NCBI GenBank assembly: GCA_900314575.1
Contig: OMVS01000003.1
Coordinates: forward strand, 1 to 64,000
Length of the DNA stretch: 64,000 nt
From: an uncultured Olsenella sp.
GTDB taxonomy: Bacteria > Actinomycetota > Coriobacteriia > Coriobacteriales > Atopobiaceae
Reading direction: 5' to 3'
Of this stretch, positions 31,514-41,491 are shown in pieces. Position 1 is the stretch's first letter; the number at the start of each line of letters is the position of its first letter. The notes under the pieces were generated by a model. That model made no database searches. It saw only the letters and a list, made by a program, of their open reading frames with translations, and was not told the DNA's origin. A program made the position numbers and the translations under genes.

Positions 31514-32986
31514 TTACGCCCTGCGCAGGCGCGCGCCCGAGGCGGTGTCCTCGAGCACGAGGCCGAGCGCGGTGATGCCGTCGCGGATGGCGTCCGCCGT
31601 CGTCCAGTCCTTGGCCTTGCGCGCGGCCTGGCGGGCGTCGAGAAGCGCCTGCGCGGCGTCGGCGGGCGCATCCCCCTCGAAGCCCGCGCGCTCGCGGGCG
31701 AGGTCGACGAGGCCGGCGGGCAGCTCCTCCTCCTGCGCCTGGACGAGCTGGATGCCGAGGACGTCGGTGAGCTCGCAGACGGTGTCCGCGGCGCGCAGCG
31801 AGAGGGCGCGCGAGACGCGCTCAGCGGCGTCGGCGAGGTAGCGGTTGGAGGCGGTGACGAGCTCGAAGATGGCGGCGAGCGCGCCGGGGGCGTTGAAGTC
31901 GTCGTCCATCTGGCGCGAGAACTCGGCGCGCGCGCCGTCGATGGCCTTCGCGAGCGCGCGGTCCTGCTCGCCCAGCTCGCACGCGCAGGCGCCGTTCTCA
32001 GCCGCCCAGCGCAGGTTCTTAACGCAGGTGCGCAGGCGCTCGAGCGTGCCCGTGGCCCCGTCGAGCTGGTCGGTCTGGAAGTCGAGCGCGGAGCGGTAGT
32101 GGGTCTGGAGCATCAGCAGGCGCACGGCGTCGGCCGGGTACTTGTCGAGGACCTCCTTGAGCGTGAGGAAGTTACCGAGGGACTTGGACATCTTCTCGCC
32201 GTTGACGCGGAGCATCCCCGTGTGCATCCAGAGGTTGGCGAGGGGAGCGTGCCAGGCGCACATGGCCTGGGCGGTCTCGTTCTCGTGGTGGGGGAAGATG
32301 AGGTCCTGGCCACCGCCGTGGATGTCGATGGGCGTGCCGAGGTAGCGGTGGATCATGGCGCAGCACTCGGTGTGCCAGCCGGGGCGACCTTCGCCCCACG
32401 GGCTCGGCCAGCTGGGCTCACCCGGCTTCGCGGCCTTCCAGAGCGCGAAATCAAAGGGATCGCGCTTCTCCTGGTTGACCTCCACGCGCTCGCCGGCGCG
32501 CAGCTGGTCGAGGTCGCGGCCAGAGAGCACGCCGTAGCGGGTGTCCGAGCGGACCGAGAAGTACACGTCGCCGTTGGCCGCCACGTAGGCGTTGCCCTGC
32601 TCGATGAGGAGGGAGATCATCTCCTGCATGGCCTCGATCTCGCGGGTCGCACGCGGGCGGATGTCGGGGTCGAGGATGCCGAAGCGGTGCATCTGCTCGA
32701 TGAAGGCCGCCGAGAACTCGCCGGCGACCTCCTCGGCGCTCCTGCCCTCCTCGTTGGCGCGGTTGATGATCTTATCGTCCACGTCGGTGAGGTTCTGCGC
32801 GAAGGTCACCTGGTAGCCCTTGTAGATGAGGTAGCGGCGGATCACGTCGAAGGAGAGGAAGGTGCGGGCGTTGCCGATGTGGATCTGGTCGTAGACCGTC
32901 GGCCCGCACACGTACATGCGAATCTTGCCCTCCTCGATGGGCTTGAGCTCCTCCTTGCGGTGGGTCTGGCTGTTGTAGACGAGCAT
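31514..32986 (-). CDS. cysS: Cysteinyl-tRNA synthetase
   Basis: A 490-residue class I synthetase. Visible are YVCGPTVYDQIHIGNART (zinc Cys and HIGH-like HIGN), the zinc ligands in GWHTECCAM and HHENE, and the KMSKS loop as GEKMSKSLGN. The ATG at 32984-32986 follows CAAGGAG; an upstream extension of 19 residues has no family similarity. No T-box leader is visible in the 210-base gap before it. It is followed by rlmB after nine bases. Confidence 0.97.
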   Translation of the reverse strand: MLVYNSQTHRKEELKPIEEGKIRMYVCGPTVYDQIHIGNARTFLSFDVIRRYLIYKGYQVTFAQNLTDVDDKIINRANEEGRSAEEVAGEFSAAFIEQMHRFGILDPDIRPRATREIEAMQEMISLLIEQGNAYVAANGDVYFSVRSDTRYGVLSGRDLDQLRAGERVEVNQEKRDPFDFALWKAAKPGEPSWPSPWGEGRPGWHTECCAMIHRYLGTPIDIHGGGQDLIFPHHENETAQAMCAWHAPLANLWMHTGMLRVNGEKMSKSLGNFLTLKEVLDKYPADAVRLLMLQTHYRSALDFQTDQLDGATGTLERLRTCVKNLRWAAENGACACELGEQDRALAKAIDGARAEFSRQMDDDFNAPGALAAIFELVTASNRYLADAAERVSRALSLRAADTVCELTDVLGIQLVQAQEEELPAGLVDLARERAGFEGDAPADAAQALLDARQAARKAKDWTTADAIRDGITALGLVLEDTASGARLRRA

Positions 32987-33196
32987 GCTGTCTCCTTGTG
33001 GCCGACGCGCGGGCGCGGGCCGTCGATACTTGCCGCCCACCACGCGGCGGGCACTTGTCTGCTTGGGGCCGGTGCCTCTGCCACGGGGCCGGGTCCGGCG
33101 GGGGCGGCAACTGCGACCCCGTCGCTCGCCATTGTAGCCCCTCGCGGTCGCGCGGGGCCCCGGCCGCGCCGGCGCCGTCGCGGCCGGCGCAGGCGC

Positions 33197-33727
33197 CTAC
33201 CCGACGCGCTCCAGGAGGGCGACCGCCCAGGCCGCGACGCCCTCCTCGCGGCCCACGAAGCCGAGCCGCTCCGTCGTCGTGGCCTTGACGCCCACCGACT
33301 CCACGCCCACGCCGAGGGCGCGCGCGAGGTTGGCGCGCATGGCATCGCGGTGGGGCGCAAGCTTGGGGGCCTGTGCAGCCACGGTGCAGTCGCAGTCCAC
33401 GATCCGGAAGCCCTCGCGGCGCACGAGATCGGCGACGCGGGAGAGCAGCACCAGGGAGTTCGCCCCCTCGAAGGCGGGGTCGGTGTCGGGGAAGAGCTGC
33501 CCGATGTCGCCCAGGCGGGCGGCGCCGAGAAGGGCGTCGGCCAGCGCGTGGGCGAGGACGTCGGCGTCGCTGTGGCCCACGAGCCCCCGCTCGCTCGGCA
33601 CGTCCACGCCCCCGATGACGCATCTGCGCCCCTCGCCGAAGGCGTGCACGTCGAAGCCGTGACCGATCCGGAGCGCGCCCGCGGCGGGCGCGGTGCCCGC
33701 GGCGGCGCCGCCTGTCTCCCCTGCCAT
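33197..33727 (-). CDS. ispF: 2-C-methyl-D-erythritol 2,4-cyclodiphosphate synthase
   Basis: A 176-residue IspF, the MEP-pathway enzyme that cyclises the product of IspE. The zinc site GHGFDVHAF and HSDADVLAHALADALLGAA are present, as is the C-terminal VGVKATTTERLGFVGREEG. The ATG at 33725-33727 overlaps the ispD stop as ATGA. The first 16 residues are an Ala/Gly-rich extension. The 210-base gap after it (32987-33196) is GC-rich and shows no clear feature. Confidence 0.96.
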   Translation of the reverse strand: MAGETGGAAAGTAPAAGALRIGHGFDVHAFGEGRRCVIGGVDVPSERGLVGHSDADVLAHALADALLGAARLGDIGQLFPDTDPAFEGANSLVLLSRVADLVRREGFRIVDCDCTVAAQAPKLAPHRDAMRANLARALGVGVESVGVKATTTERLGFVGREEGVAAWAVALLERVG

Positions 33728-34656
33728 CAGATCCTCCCTCCGGGCGCGCCCGCGGGGCCAGTCCCCTGGGGGCCCTCCGTAAGACCGCAGCCCTCCTCGT
33801 CGATGCGCCTGCCGAGAAGCGCCTGCGCCACGACGAGGTCCTCCGGCACCGTGACCTTGAGGTTGGCGCGCGAGCACTCGACGCAGCGCACCTTGCCGCC
33901 TCTGCGCTCGATGAGCGAGGCGTCGTCGGTGCCCACGTAGTCGTCCCAGACGCTCGCTCGATGTGCCGCGAGGAGCTTCTTGGTCCTGAAGGCCTGAGGC
34001 GTCTGAGCGTTCCAGTAGTAGTCGCGGTCAGGCGTGCCCACGATGAGCCCGTCCTCGACGAGCTTCAGCGTGTCCGTCGCGCGTACGGCGGCGATGGCGC
34101 CCGCAAGCTCGGGATCCGAGCGCAGGGTGCCGACCACGGCGTCGATGGTCTCGGGACGCACGAGCGGGCGCGCGCCGTCGTGGACCGCGACCAGGGGGAA
34201 GCCAGGGGGCATGGCGATGAGGGCGCTGAAGACGGAGTCCTGGCGGGTGGCCCCCGCCTGGGCCAGCGTCACGTCGCAGCGCAGCGTCAGCGGGGAGAGG
34301 ACGTCGAGCATGTCGTCGAGCCTGCCGGGCGGGTAGACCACCACGAGGTGGCCCACCGAGGCGGCGCGGTCGAAGGCCATGATCGACCAGCTCACGAGCG
34401 GCAGGCCGCACAGGTCGACGAACTGCTTGCCCCTGGGGTCCCCGAAGCGCTCGCCAGAGCCTCCGGCGACGATGACGGCGCAGGTGTCGGCCCCGCCGGA
34501 CGCACCGTGCGGGCCGATTGGCTCGCAGGCGGGCTCGGGCGTGGCAAGGCAGGACTCGGCGGGGGCGCAGGCGCAGGCGGCGCCTCGGGAGGAGGCGGCA
34601 CCTCGCAGCCTCGCCACCTCGCGCGCGATCCCGTCGGTCGGGGCGACGCGTATCAT
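33727..34656 (-). CDS. ispD: 2-C-methyl-D-erythritol 4-phosphate cytidylyltransferase
   Basis: A 309-residue IspD that makes CDP-methylerythritol. The CTP site is VIVAGGSGERFG; DGARPLV and AIAAVRATDTLK are further signatures, as is the stretch YYWNAQTPQAF. About 55 Ala/Cys/Pro-rich residues precede the catalytic domain and about 25 follow it, so it is longer than the usual 230. The ATG at 34656 overlaps the disA stop and has GGGGGAAG upstream; a GTG at 34671 is an alternative. It overlaps ispF by three bases. Confidence 0.94.
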   Translation of the reverse strand: MIRVAPTDGIAREVARLRGAASSRGAACACAPAESCLATPEPACEPIGPHGASGGADTCAVIVAGGSGERFGDPRGKQFVDLCGLPLVSWSIMAFDRAASVGHLVVVYPPGRLDDMLDVLSPLTLRCDVTLAQAGATRQDSVFSALIAMPPGFPLVAVHDGARPLVRPETIDAVVGTLRSDPELAGAIAAVRATDTLKLVEDGLIVGTPDRDYYWNAQTPQAFRTKKLLAAHRASVWDDYVGTDDASLIERRGGKVRCVECSRANLKVTVPEDLVVAQALLGRRIDEEGCGLTEGPQGTGPAGAPGGRI

Positions 34657-35729
34657 TGGCGCTTCCCCCACATGCGGTAGAGGCTATCGGCCAGGACGTC
34701 GGGGTTCTTGACGCCGATGTCGTCGAGGCGCGAGGGGTTCTCGTCCAGCTCGTCCATGAGGTGCTGGAGCGAGCCGTACTCGTCGACGATCTTGTCCGCC
34801 ATGCCCTTGCGCACGACCGAGATGTTGGAGAGGGTGCGCAGCCCCAGCGGTGTCATGATGCTGTCCTCGGTCCTGTCGTCGTAGCCGAGCAGGCGTGCGA
34901 CATTGGCCGCGTCGTGGATCGAGGAGTTGTCCGCGCTGTGGAGGGCGCGCCGGATCACGCGGGCGTTGTCCTCGGAGGAGTCGCGCGCGTAGTCGCGAAT
35001 CATGAGGGTGTACTCCTCGTCGACGTCGCCCATGTACTCCTCGCGCTGCATCTGCACCGTCTTGCCCTCGGAGCCGAGCTGCAGGATGCAGGCGTCGAGC
35101 TCCTCGTTTACGGAGAGGATGACCTCGAAGAGGTAGAAGATGTCCGCGATGTCGCCCAGGGTGACGTAGTTGTCGAGCTCGAGCGTGGTGAGGCGCAGCA
35201 GGCGCCGGTCGATCTGCTGGCGCGTGCTCTGCATGGCCACCAGCAGCTGGTTGACCGAGCTCATGATCTCCGGCACGGTGCGCAGCTGGTAGCCCCAGCC
35301 GTCCACGTAGACGTTGACGACTTGGCGGCGCTCGGAGACGGAGATGACCGTCGCCTGGGTGAGCAGGCTCATGCGCGCGGCGGTCCTGTGGCGCATGCCC
35401 GTCTCGGTAGTGGGCAGCGCCGGGTCGGGGTTGAGGTGGTAGTTGGCGCGCAGGATCTGGGTCATGCCCTTGTCGACCACGATGGCGCCGTCCATCTTGG
35501 AGAGCTCGAAGAGGCGGTTCGCCGTGAAGGAGATGTCGAGCTTGAAGCCGTCATCTCCGGCAGCCAGCACGTTCTCCGTGTCGCCGACGCAGATGAGGGC
35601 CCCCATGTGGCCCGCGATGATCATGTCGAGCGCGTGGCGCAGGGCGGTCCCCGGAGCCGTGAGCCTGATGGCTGCGTCGCGGCGCCGCTTGGATTCGCTC
35701 TCCGCCTGGTCGAGCTGGGCAGAGTCCAT
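34653..35729 (-). CDS. disA: DNA integrity scanning diadenylate cyclase DisA
   Basis: A 358-residue DisA that condenses two ATP to c-di-AMP. The DAC domain carries DGA at 80-82 (KMDGAIVVDKG) and RHRT at 113-116 (GMRHRTAARMS). A helical spine follows, then a C-terminal helix-hairpin-helix DNA-binding region (DIGVKNPDVLADSLYRMW). The full octamer-forming architecture is present. It lies between clpC and ispD as in Firmicutes, but radA and a PIN/TRAM gene found there are missing. c-di-AMP commonly controls Ktr potassium uptake; ktrAB lies 8 kb away. Confidence 0.97.
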   Translation of the reverse strand: MDSAQLDQAESESKRRRDAAIRLTAPGTALRHALDMIIAGHMGALICVGDTENVLAAGDDGFKLDISFTANRLFELSKMDGAIVVDKGMTQILRANYHLNPDPALPTTETGMRHRTAARMSLLTQATVISVSERRQVVNVYVDGWGYQLRTVPEIMSSVNQLLVAMQSTRQQIDRRLLRLTTLELDNYVTLGDIADIFYLFEVILSVNEELDACILQLGSEGKTVQMQREEYMGDVDEEYTLMIRDYARDSSEDNARVIRRALHSADNSSIHDAANVARLLGYDDRTEDSIMTPLGLRTLSNISVVRKGMADKIVDEYGSLQHLMDELDENPSRLDDIGVKNPDVLADSLYRMWGKRQ

Positions 35730-35787
35730 GGTCCCCCCTGTTCGGTTGTGTCGGCGCCAGCGGCGCCGGCCGGATGCTCGGGACTCA

Positions 35788-35793
35788 AGTATA
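35788..35793 (-). promoter_or_regulatory. Candidate -10 element for disA
   Basis: TATACT on the minus strand, 59 bases before the disA start and downstream of a GC hairpin after clpC. No clear -35 is visible at 17 bp. Confidence 0.35.
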
Positions 35794-35837
35794 AGGCGCG
35801 CCGGGGCCGGCGTCGTGCCAGCCCCGGCGCACCCGAG

Positions 35838-35855
35838 CCCCGGCGGGTGCCGGGG
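35838..35855 (-). terminator. GC hairpin after clpC
   Basis: CCCCGGC and GCCGGGG flank a 4-base loop 15 bases after the clpC stop. A second GC-rich inverted repeat (GCGCCGGGGC/GCCCCGGCGC) follows. There is no T-tract, so termination may be partial. Confidence 0.4.
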
Positions 35856-35870
35856 ACTCCGTCCCCTTGG

Positions 35871-38501
35871 CTACTCGCTCTCGCCCGACTCCAGGACGTC
35901 CGTGCCCTCCGGCGCAGCCTCGTCGACAGGTGCGGCCGGCTCGTCCTGCGCCCAGCCGTCGCGTGCCTCCGGACGCTCGAGGTGGAGGCGCCTTTCGGGG
36001 GCGGGTATCTCGCCCGTGCCCTTGGAGAAGCTGAGCGCGTCACCTGAGGGCGCAGCGTCCACGAGGATGACGTCCCCCTCGCCCCACTTGCCGGCAAGGA
36101 GCTCCTCGGAGAGCGGGTCCTCGATCATGGTCTGGATGGCGCGGCGCAGCGGGCGGGCGCCGTAGATCTTGTCGGTCCCGCGCTTGGCCACCAGGTCGCG
36201 CGCGGCGTCCGTGAGCTCGATGGACATGCCGTTGGCGATGAGGCGGTTGCGCAGCTCGCCAACCATGAGGTCCACGATGCCGCGCAGCTGGGCCGCCGTG
36301 AGGCTCTTGAAGACGACGATCTCGTCCACGCGGTTCAGGAACTCCGGTCGGAAGAGACGCTTCAGGTCCGACATGACGCGGGAGTTGATCTCCTTGTCGG
36401 ACAGGCCGTCGCCCGAGCCGGTGAAGCCGAGCGTGGTGGTCTGCGCGATGTCGCGCGCGCCGATGTTGGAGGTCATGATGATGACCGTGTTGGAGAAGTC
36501 CACGTGGCGGCCCTGGCCGTCGGTGAGCCTGCCCTCGTCCAGAATCTGGAGAAGGACGTTGAAGACGTCGGGGTGCGCCTTCTCGATCTCGTCGAACAGG
36601 ACCACCGAGTAGGGGCGCCTGCGCACGGCCTTGGTGAGCTCACCGCCCTCGTCGTAGCCCACGTATCCGGGAGGGGCGCCGACGAGCTTGGAGACGGTGT
36701 GCTTCTCCATGAACTCGGACATGTCGAAGGTGATAAGGGCGTCCTCAGAGCCGAAGAGGAACTCCGCCAGCGACTTGGCGAGCTCCGTCTTGCCGACGCC
36801 GGAGGGGCCGAGGAAGATGAAGGAGCCGCCGGGACGGCGGGGGTCCTTGAGGGGGCTCCGGCTGCGCCTGATCGCGCGGGCGACCGCCGACACCGCCTCG
36901 TCCTGGCCGATGACGCGCTGGTGGAGGGCGTCCTCGCAGCGCAGGAGCTTGCTCGCCTCGGCCTCGGTGAGGTTGGAGACGGGCACGCCCGTGATGTCGG
37001 AGACCACGTCGGCGATGGCGCGCTCGTCCACGACCACGACGTTGGCGTCCTGACGCTCGCGCCATGCGCGCTCGAGCTCTGCCTTCTTGGCGGTGAGGTC
37101 CTTCTCCTCGTCGCGAAGCCGCGCCGCCTCCTCGAACTCCTGGGCGGCGGCCGCCTTGGACTTGCGGTCCTTGATGTCGGCGAGCTGCTCGTCCACCTGC
37201 GTGAGCTCGGGCGGCAGCACCATCTTGTGGACGCGCGTGCGCGCGCCGGCCTCGTCGATGAGGTCGATGGCCTTGTCCGGCAGGAAGCGGTCCTGGACGT
37301 AGCGGTCGGAGAGGGTCACCGCCGCGGAGAGGGCCTCCTCGGTGTACTTGACGTGGTGGTGCTTCTCGTAGCGGTCCTGCAGGCCGTGGAGAATCTTGAG
37401 CGTGTCCTCGGGCGTGGGCTCGCCGACGTCGACCGGCTGGAAGCGACGCTCGAGCGCGGAGTCCTTCTCGATGTGCTTGCGGTACTCCTCGGCCGTGGTG
37501 GCACCGATGACCTGGATCTCTCCTCGGGAGAGGGGAGGCTTCAGGATCGCGGCCGCGTCCACGGAGCCCTCGGCGGAGCCGGCGCCCATGATGGTGTGGA
37601 TCTCGTCGATGAAGAGGATGACGTTCTTGCTCTCCTCGACCTCGTTGATGACCTTCTTCATGCGCTCCTCGAACTCGCCACGGTACTTGGAGCCCGCGAC
37701 CAGCGAGGCGACGTCCAGGGTCCAGATCTGCTTGCCGCGCAGGATGTCCGGCACGTCGCCCGAGGCGACGAGCTGGGCCAGCCCCTCGACGACGGCCGTC
37801 TTGCCGACGCCCGGGTCGCCGAGGATGAGCGGGTTGTTCTTCTGGCGACGAGCGAGCACCTGCATGACGCGCTCGATCTCGCGGCCGCGGCCGATGACGG
37901 GGTCGAGCCTTCCGTCGGACGCCTGCTTGGTGAGGTTGCGGCCGAACTGCTGGAGCGTGGAACCCTCGTCGGAGGAGCCCTGGGCGGGTCCCGCGGTCGA
38001 GAAGCCCGACGGGTCCATGCGCATGTCGCCCACGGTGGCGGCGGTGTTGCGCTCGGGCGAGCGGCCGTCGGAGATGAGCTCGTTCACGGCGTTGCGGACC
38101 GCGTCGCCCGAGACGCCCATGCGGCTCAGCGCCTCCATGGCGCGGCCGTTGCCCTCGGCGACGATGCCGAGGAGCAGGTGCTCGGTCGCGATGTAGGTCT
38201 GGCCGTGCGTCATGGTCTCGCGGTAGGCGTCCTCGAGCACGCGCTTGGCGCGCGGCGTGAAGGGGATGTGGCCCCCGGGCACCGGCTCGCCGTCGTTCTT
38301 GGAGAGCTCCTTCACCGTGGCGAGGGCCTCCTCGTAGGTGATGTCGAGCTTGGAGAGCGCCTGCGCGGCCACGCCGTCGCCCTCCTTGATGAGGGCGAGC
38401 AGCAGGTGCTCCGTCCCCACGTACATGCGGCCGAGGCCTCTCGCCTCGTCCTGCGCAAGGTTCATGACCTTGCGCGCCTTGTCTGTGAACTTCTCGAACA
38501 T
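35871..38501 (-). CDS. clpC: ClpC AAA+ chaperone/protease subunit
   Basis: An 876-residue Hsp100. An N-terminal double Clp-N repeat (starting [16 protein letters not shown]) is followed by AAA-1 with Walker [14 protein letters not shown], a UVR-containing middle domain ([21 protein letters not shown]-like region), and AAA-2 with Walker [14 protein letters not shown] and a ClpP-contact loop region. The tail is acidic. The ATG at 38499-38501 gives the family N-terminus; a frame extending to 38606 does not. No ctsR, mcsA or mcsB lies next to it, so the Firmicutes-type control is absent. Confidence 0.97.
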   Translation of the reverse strand: MFEKFTDKARKVMNLAQDEARGLGRMYVGTEHLLLALIKEGDGVAAQALSKLDITYEEALATVKELSKNDGEPVPGGHIPFTPRAKRVLEDAYRETMTHGQTYIATEHLLLGIVAEGNGRAMEALSRMGVSGDAVRNAVNELISDGRSPERNTAATVGDMRMDPSGFSTAGPAQGSSDEGSTLQQFGRNLTKQASDGRLDPVIGRGREIERVMQVLARRQKNNPLILGDPGVGKTAVVEGLAQLVASGDVPDILRGKQIWTLDVASLVAGSKYRGEFEERMKKVINEVEESKNVILFIDEIHTIMGAGSAEGSVDAAAILKPPLSRGEIQVIGATTAEEYRKHIEKDSALERRFQPVDVGEPTPEDTLKILHGLQDRYEKHHHVKYTEEALSAAVTLSDRYVQDRFLPDKAIDLIDEAGARTRVHKMVLPPELTQVDEQLADIKDRKSKAAAAQEFEEAARLRDEEKDLTAKKAELERAWRERQDANVVVVDERAIADVVSDITGVPVSNLTEAEASKLLRCEDALHQRVIGQDEAVSAVARAIRRSRSPLKDPRRPGGSFIFLGPSGVGKTELAKSLAEFLFGSEDALITFDMSEFMEKHTVSKLVGAPPGYVGYDEGGELTKAVRRRPYSVVLFDEIEKAHPDVFNVLLQILDEGRLTDGQGRHVDFSNTVIIMTSNIGARDIAQTTTLGFTGSGDGLSDKEINSRVMSDLKRLFRPEFLNRVDEIVVFKSLTAAQLRGIVDLMVGELRNRLIANGMSIELTDAARDLVAKRGTDKIYGARPLRRAIQTMIEDPLSEELLAGKWGEGDVILVDAAPSGDALSFSKGTGEIPAPERRLHLERPEARDGWAQDEPAAPVDEAAPEGTDVLESGESE

Positions 38502-38529
38502 GCGGGATTGACCCCCTCGAGTCCCGAGC

Positions 38530-38558
38530 GCCCCTCCCCGCTGGCGGGAAGGGGCAGC
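38530..38558. other. GC hairpin upstream of clpC
   Basis: GCCCCTTCCCGC and GCGGGGAGGGGC (minus strand, near-perfect) lie about 35 bases upstream of clpC, between it and lysS. On the plus strand a CTTTTTGC run follows, but no plus-strand gene leads into it. It could be a terminator-like element or a clpC leader structure. Confidence 0.35.
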
Positions 38559-38662
38559 CCTTCGCTTTTTGCTTGTCGGTATGTACCCAAGGCCCCCGGA
38601 GGCCAATCCCCGCGATCTGCCTGCACGCTTCCCACATTTTGGGAGCGCGCGGCACGTCCGCG

Positions 38663-40927
38663 CTACTCGGCGGCGGACGCACCGTCCTGCTCGCCCTGGG
38701 CGCCCTTGGCGTAGATGTCACCCACCGGGGCGATGGCCTTCATGGCGTCCAGGACGTCCGCGAGGAGCTCGTCGAGCTCCAGGCCGTTGAGCTCGGCGCC
38801 ACGACGGATCACGTCGCGGTCACAGCCGGCGGCGAAGCGCTTGTCCTTGAACTTCTTCTTGAGCGACTTCACGGGCATGTCCACGACCGAGCCCGAGGGA
38901 CGCATCTTCGCGGCGGCCTGGATGAGGCCGGAGAGCTCGTCCACGGCGAACAGCACGCACTCCATCTTGGAGGCCGGGGCGGGCAGCTCCGGGTTGTTGT
39001 CGGAGTTGTGCGTCTGGATCGCACGGGCGAGCTCCTGGGTGCCGCCCGCCTCGGCGATCAGCTCGGCCGCCTTCACCGTGTGCTGCACCGGGTCCTGGAA
39101 CCTCTCCCAGTCGAGGTCGTGGAGAAGGCCGACCTGTCCCCAGAACTCGACGTTTGCCGGGTCGTACTTGCCCGCGAAGTGTCGCATGAGGCCCTCGAGG
39201 GTCTCGCCGTGCTCGATGTGGAAGGGGTCCTCGTTGTAGCGCTCGAGCAGCTCGTGCGCCTGCTCGCGCGTCAGGCCGGTCGAGAGCGCGGGGGCCGCCT
39301 GCTCGCGCGCGGCCTCCTTCGTAGCGCCCTCCTCGGCGTCGTCGGCGATTGCGTCCACGGAGGCGGCGGCGTTGTCGGTCGCGTCGGGAAGCTGGGAGGC
39401 GATGTCCGCGCGGGTCACGACCTCGGGCTTCATCTGCGGGAAGAGAAGGACGTCTCGGATGGCGGGCTGGTCGCAGAAGAGCATGATCATGCGGTCGATG
39501 CCGTAGCCGATGCCGCCCGCGGGGGGCATGCCGTACTCGAGGGCGCGGACGTAGTCGTAGTCGTAGCCCATCGCCTCGTCGTCGCCGAAGCCCTTGGCGG
39601 CGACCTGCTCGGCGAAGCGGCCGGCCTGGTCGACGGGGTCGTTGAGCTCGGAGAAGGCGTTGGCGTACTCGTGGCCGCAGATCACGAGCTCGAAGCGGTC
39701 GGTGAGGCGCGCGTCCTCCTCCTTGCGCTTGGAGAGCGGGCTCACCTCCTCGGGGTAGTCGCAGACGAAAGTCGGGTCGACCAGGGTCTTCTCGCCCAGC
39801 TCGTCGTAGAGCTCGAAGAGGAGCTTGCCGGCGCCCCAGTTGTCCTGCACCTCGATCTGGTGGTCGCGGCACAGCTCGCGCAGGCGCTCGACCGGCGTGT
39901 CCATGTCCACGTGCTCGCCCACGACCGCCGAGGCGACCTCGGAGAGGGGCACCGAGCGCCAGGTGCCGCTCATGTCGACCTGCTGGCCCTGGTAGGCGAT
40001 GACCTCGTGGCCCTCCTCGCAGCCGCACACCTCGCGCGCGATGGACTTGAAGAGCCCCTCGGTCAGGCGCTTCATGCCGTCGAGGTCGGAGTAGGCGCAG
40101 TAGGCCTCCATGGAGGTGAACTCGGGGTTGTGCGTGAGGTCCATGCCCTCGTTGCGGAACTGGCGGCCGATCTCGAAGACGCGCTCGAGGCCGCCCACGA
40201 TGAGGCGCTTGAGCGGCAGCTCCGTGGCGATGCGCAGGTAGAAGTCGCGGTCAAGCGCGTTGAAGTGCGTGACGAAGGGCTTGGCGTTGGCGCCGCCGAG
40301 GATGGCGTGCATCATGGGGGTCTCGACCTCCATGTAGCCGTCGGCCTCCATGTAGCGGCGGATCAGGCTGATGATGGCGCTGCGCTTGCGGAAGACGTCG
40401 CGGACCTCGGGGTTCATGATGAGGTCGACATAGCGCTGGCGGTAGCGCACCTCGCGGTCGGTGAGCCCGTGGAACTTCTCGGGCAGCGGGCGCAGGGACT
40501 TGGAGAGCAGGCGAACGGAGGTGGGGCTCACGGAGAGCTGGCCGCGGCGGGTGCGGACCACGGGGCCCGTGGCCTCCACGATGTCGCCGAGGTCGAAGCC
40601 CTTGAGGAGCGCCCAGTCCCCCTCGCTCAGGTTGTTCACGCGGCAGAAGAGCTGGATCTGGCCAGTGACGTCCTCGAGCACGACGAAGGCGATCTTGCCG
40701 GAGTCGCGCAGGGCGCGCACGCGCCCCGCGACCGTCACGACGTCTGACGTGTCGGTGCCGACGGCCAGCTCGGCGTAGTTCTCCTCGAGCTCGGCGGCGT
40801 GGGCCGTGACCTCGGAGCGGATGGGGTAGGGGTTGACGCCGGCCGCGATGAGGGCGCTGCGCTTCTCGCGCCTGATCGCCCTCTCGTCGGTGGGGGCCAT
40901 CTTCGCTTGCGATGTGGAATCGGACAT
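38663..40927 (-). CDS. lysS: Lysyl-tRNA synthetase fused to a C-terminal HD-domain
   Basis: A 754-residue two-part protein. Residues 1-505 are a complete class II LysRS: an N-terminal OB anticodon domain (TVAGRVRALRDSGKIAFVVL), motif 2 region FRNEGMDLTHNPEFTSMEAY and motif 3 GGIGYGIDRMIMLF. An Ala/Asp/Glu-rich linker (about 505-550) leads to a second domain at 551-740 with HD-superfamily residues: HIEHGETLEGLMRHFA, LLHDLDWE (His603-Asp604) and THNSDN. It matches stand-alone HD hydrolases ending in KSLKKKFKDKRFA. The ATG at 40925-40927 follows AAAGGAG. The hydrolase substrate is unknown. Confidence 0.93.
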   Translation of the reverse strand: MSDSTSQAKMAPTDERAIRREKRSALIAAGVNPYPIRSEVTAHAAELEENYAELAVGTDTSDVVTVAGRVRALRDSGKIAFVVLEDVTGQIQLFCRVNNLSEGDWALLKGFDLGDIVEATGPVVRTRRGQLSVSPTSVRLLSKSLRPLPEKFHGLTDREVRYRQRYVDLIMNPEVRDVFRKRSAIISLIRRYMEADGYMEVETPMMHAILGGANAKPFVTHFNALDRDFYLRIATELPLKRLIVGGLERVFEIGRQFRNEGMDLTHNPEFTSMEAYCAYSDLDGMKRLTEGLFKSIAREVCGCEEGHEVIAYQGQQVDMSGTWRSVPLSEVASAVVGEHVDMDTPVERLRELCRDHQIEVQDNWGAGKLLFELYDELGEKTLVDPTFVCDYPEEVSPLSKRKEEDARLTDRFELVICGHEYANAFSELNDPVDQAGRFAEQVAAKGFGDDEAMGYDYDYVRALEYGMPPAGGIGYGIDRMIMLFCDQPAIRDVLLFPQMKPEVVTRADIASQLPDATDNAAASVDAIADDAEEGATKEAAREQAAPALSTGLTREQAHELLERYNEDPFHIEHGETLEGLMRHFAGKYDPANVEFWGQVGLLHDLDWERFQDPVQHTVKAAELIAEAGGTQELARAIQTHNSDNNPELPAPASKMECVLFAVDELSGLIQAAAKMRPSGSVVDMPVKSLKKKFKDKRFAAGCDRDVIRRGAELNGLELDELLADVLDAMKAIAPVGDIYAKGAQGEQDGASAAE

Positions 40928-40969
40928 GCGCACTCCTTTGGCGCCGATCGCGGACTGGGACTCATGCAA

Positions 40970-41003
40970 GGAGGGGCCCGCGCCCTCCGGCACGGGCCCC
41001 TCC
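40970..41003 (-). terminator. Terminator after greA
   Basis: GGAGGGGCCCG and CGGGCCCCTCC form an 11-bp stem on the minus strand, 17 bases after the greA stop, with TTGC downstream. It also lies just upstream of lysS. Confidence 0.6.
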
Positions 41004-41020
41004 TCAGGTTTTAGCGGTAC

Positions 41021-41491
41021 CTACTGACGCCTGATGCTGATGATTGTGTACTCGCGGACCTTGCCGGAGGGGGTGGAGAAGGACACCTTGTCGCCGGTGG
41101 CGCGGCCGATCAGCGTGGCGCCGGCGGGGGACTCGTTCGAGATCTTGTGCGCCAGGGAGTCGGTCTCGGTGGTGCCCACGATGGTGAAGGAGGTCTTCTT
41201 GCCCTTGGCGTCCTCCAGCTCGACCGTGCAGCCGATGGAGACCTCGAGGTCGTTGGAATCCTCGGCGACACGGGCGGTCGCGAGGATGTGGCGAATCTCG
41301 TTGATGCGCGACTCGTTCTGGGACTGGTCCTCCTTCGCCGCATCGTACTCGGCGTTCTCGGAGAGGTCGCCCTGGGCGCGCGCCTCGCGGATGGCCTCGA
41401 CGATCTCGTCGTGCCTCTCGCCCTCGCGCCACTTGAGCTCGTCGACGAGCTTCTGCCTACCCTCGGGGGTAAGGATCATTACGTTTGCCAT
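41021..41491 (-). CDS. greA: Transcription elongation factor GreA
   Basis: A 156-residue GreA that stimulates transcript cleavage by stalled RNA polymerase. The coiled-coil tip QGDLSENAEYDAAKE carries the acidic catalytic residues, and the globular C-terminal domain ends in GKVREYTIISIRRQ. The length is standard. It precedes lysS; the greA-lysS neighbourhood is common in actinobacteria and Firmicutes. Confidence 0.97.
   Translation of the reverse strand: MANVMILTPEGRQKLVDELKWREGERHDEIVEAIREARAQGDLSENAEYDAAKEDQSQNESRINEIRHILATARVAEDSNDLEVSIGCTVELEDAKGKKTSFTIVGTTETDSLAHKISNESPAGATLIGRATGDKVSFSTPSGKVREYTIISIRRQ

Noticed and set aside
32987-33196. Possible T-box leader before cysS.
   Set aside because: The gap lacks a recognisable T-box sequence (the conserved TGG-containing bulge) and a terminator next to the start. 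It is only GC-rich.
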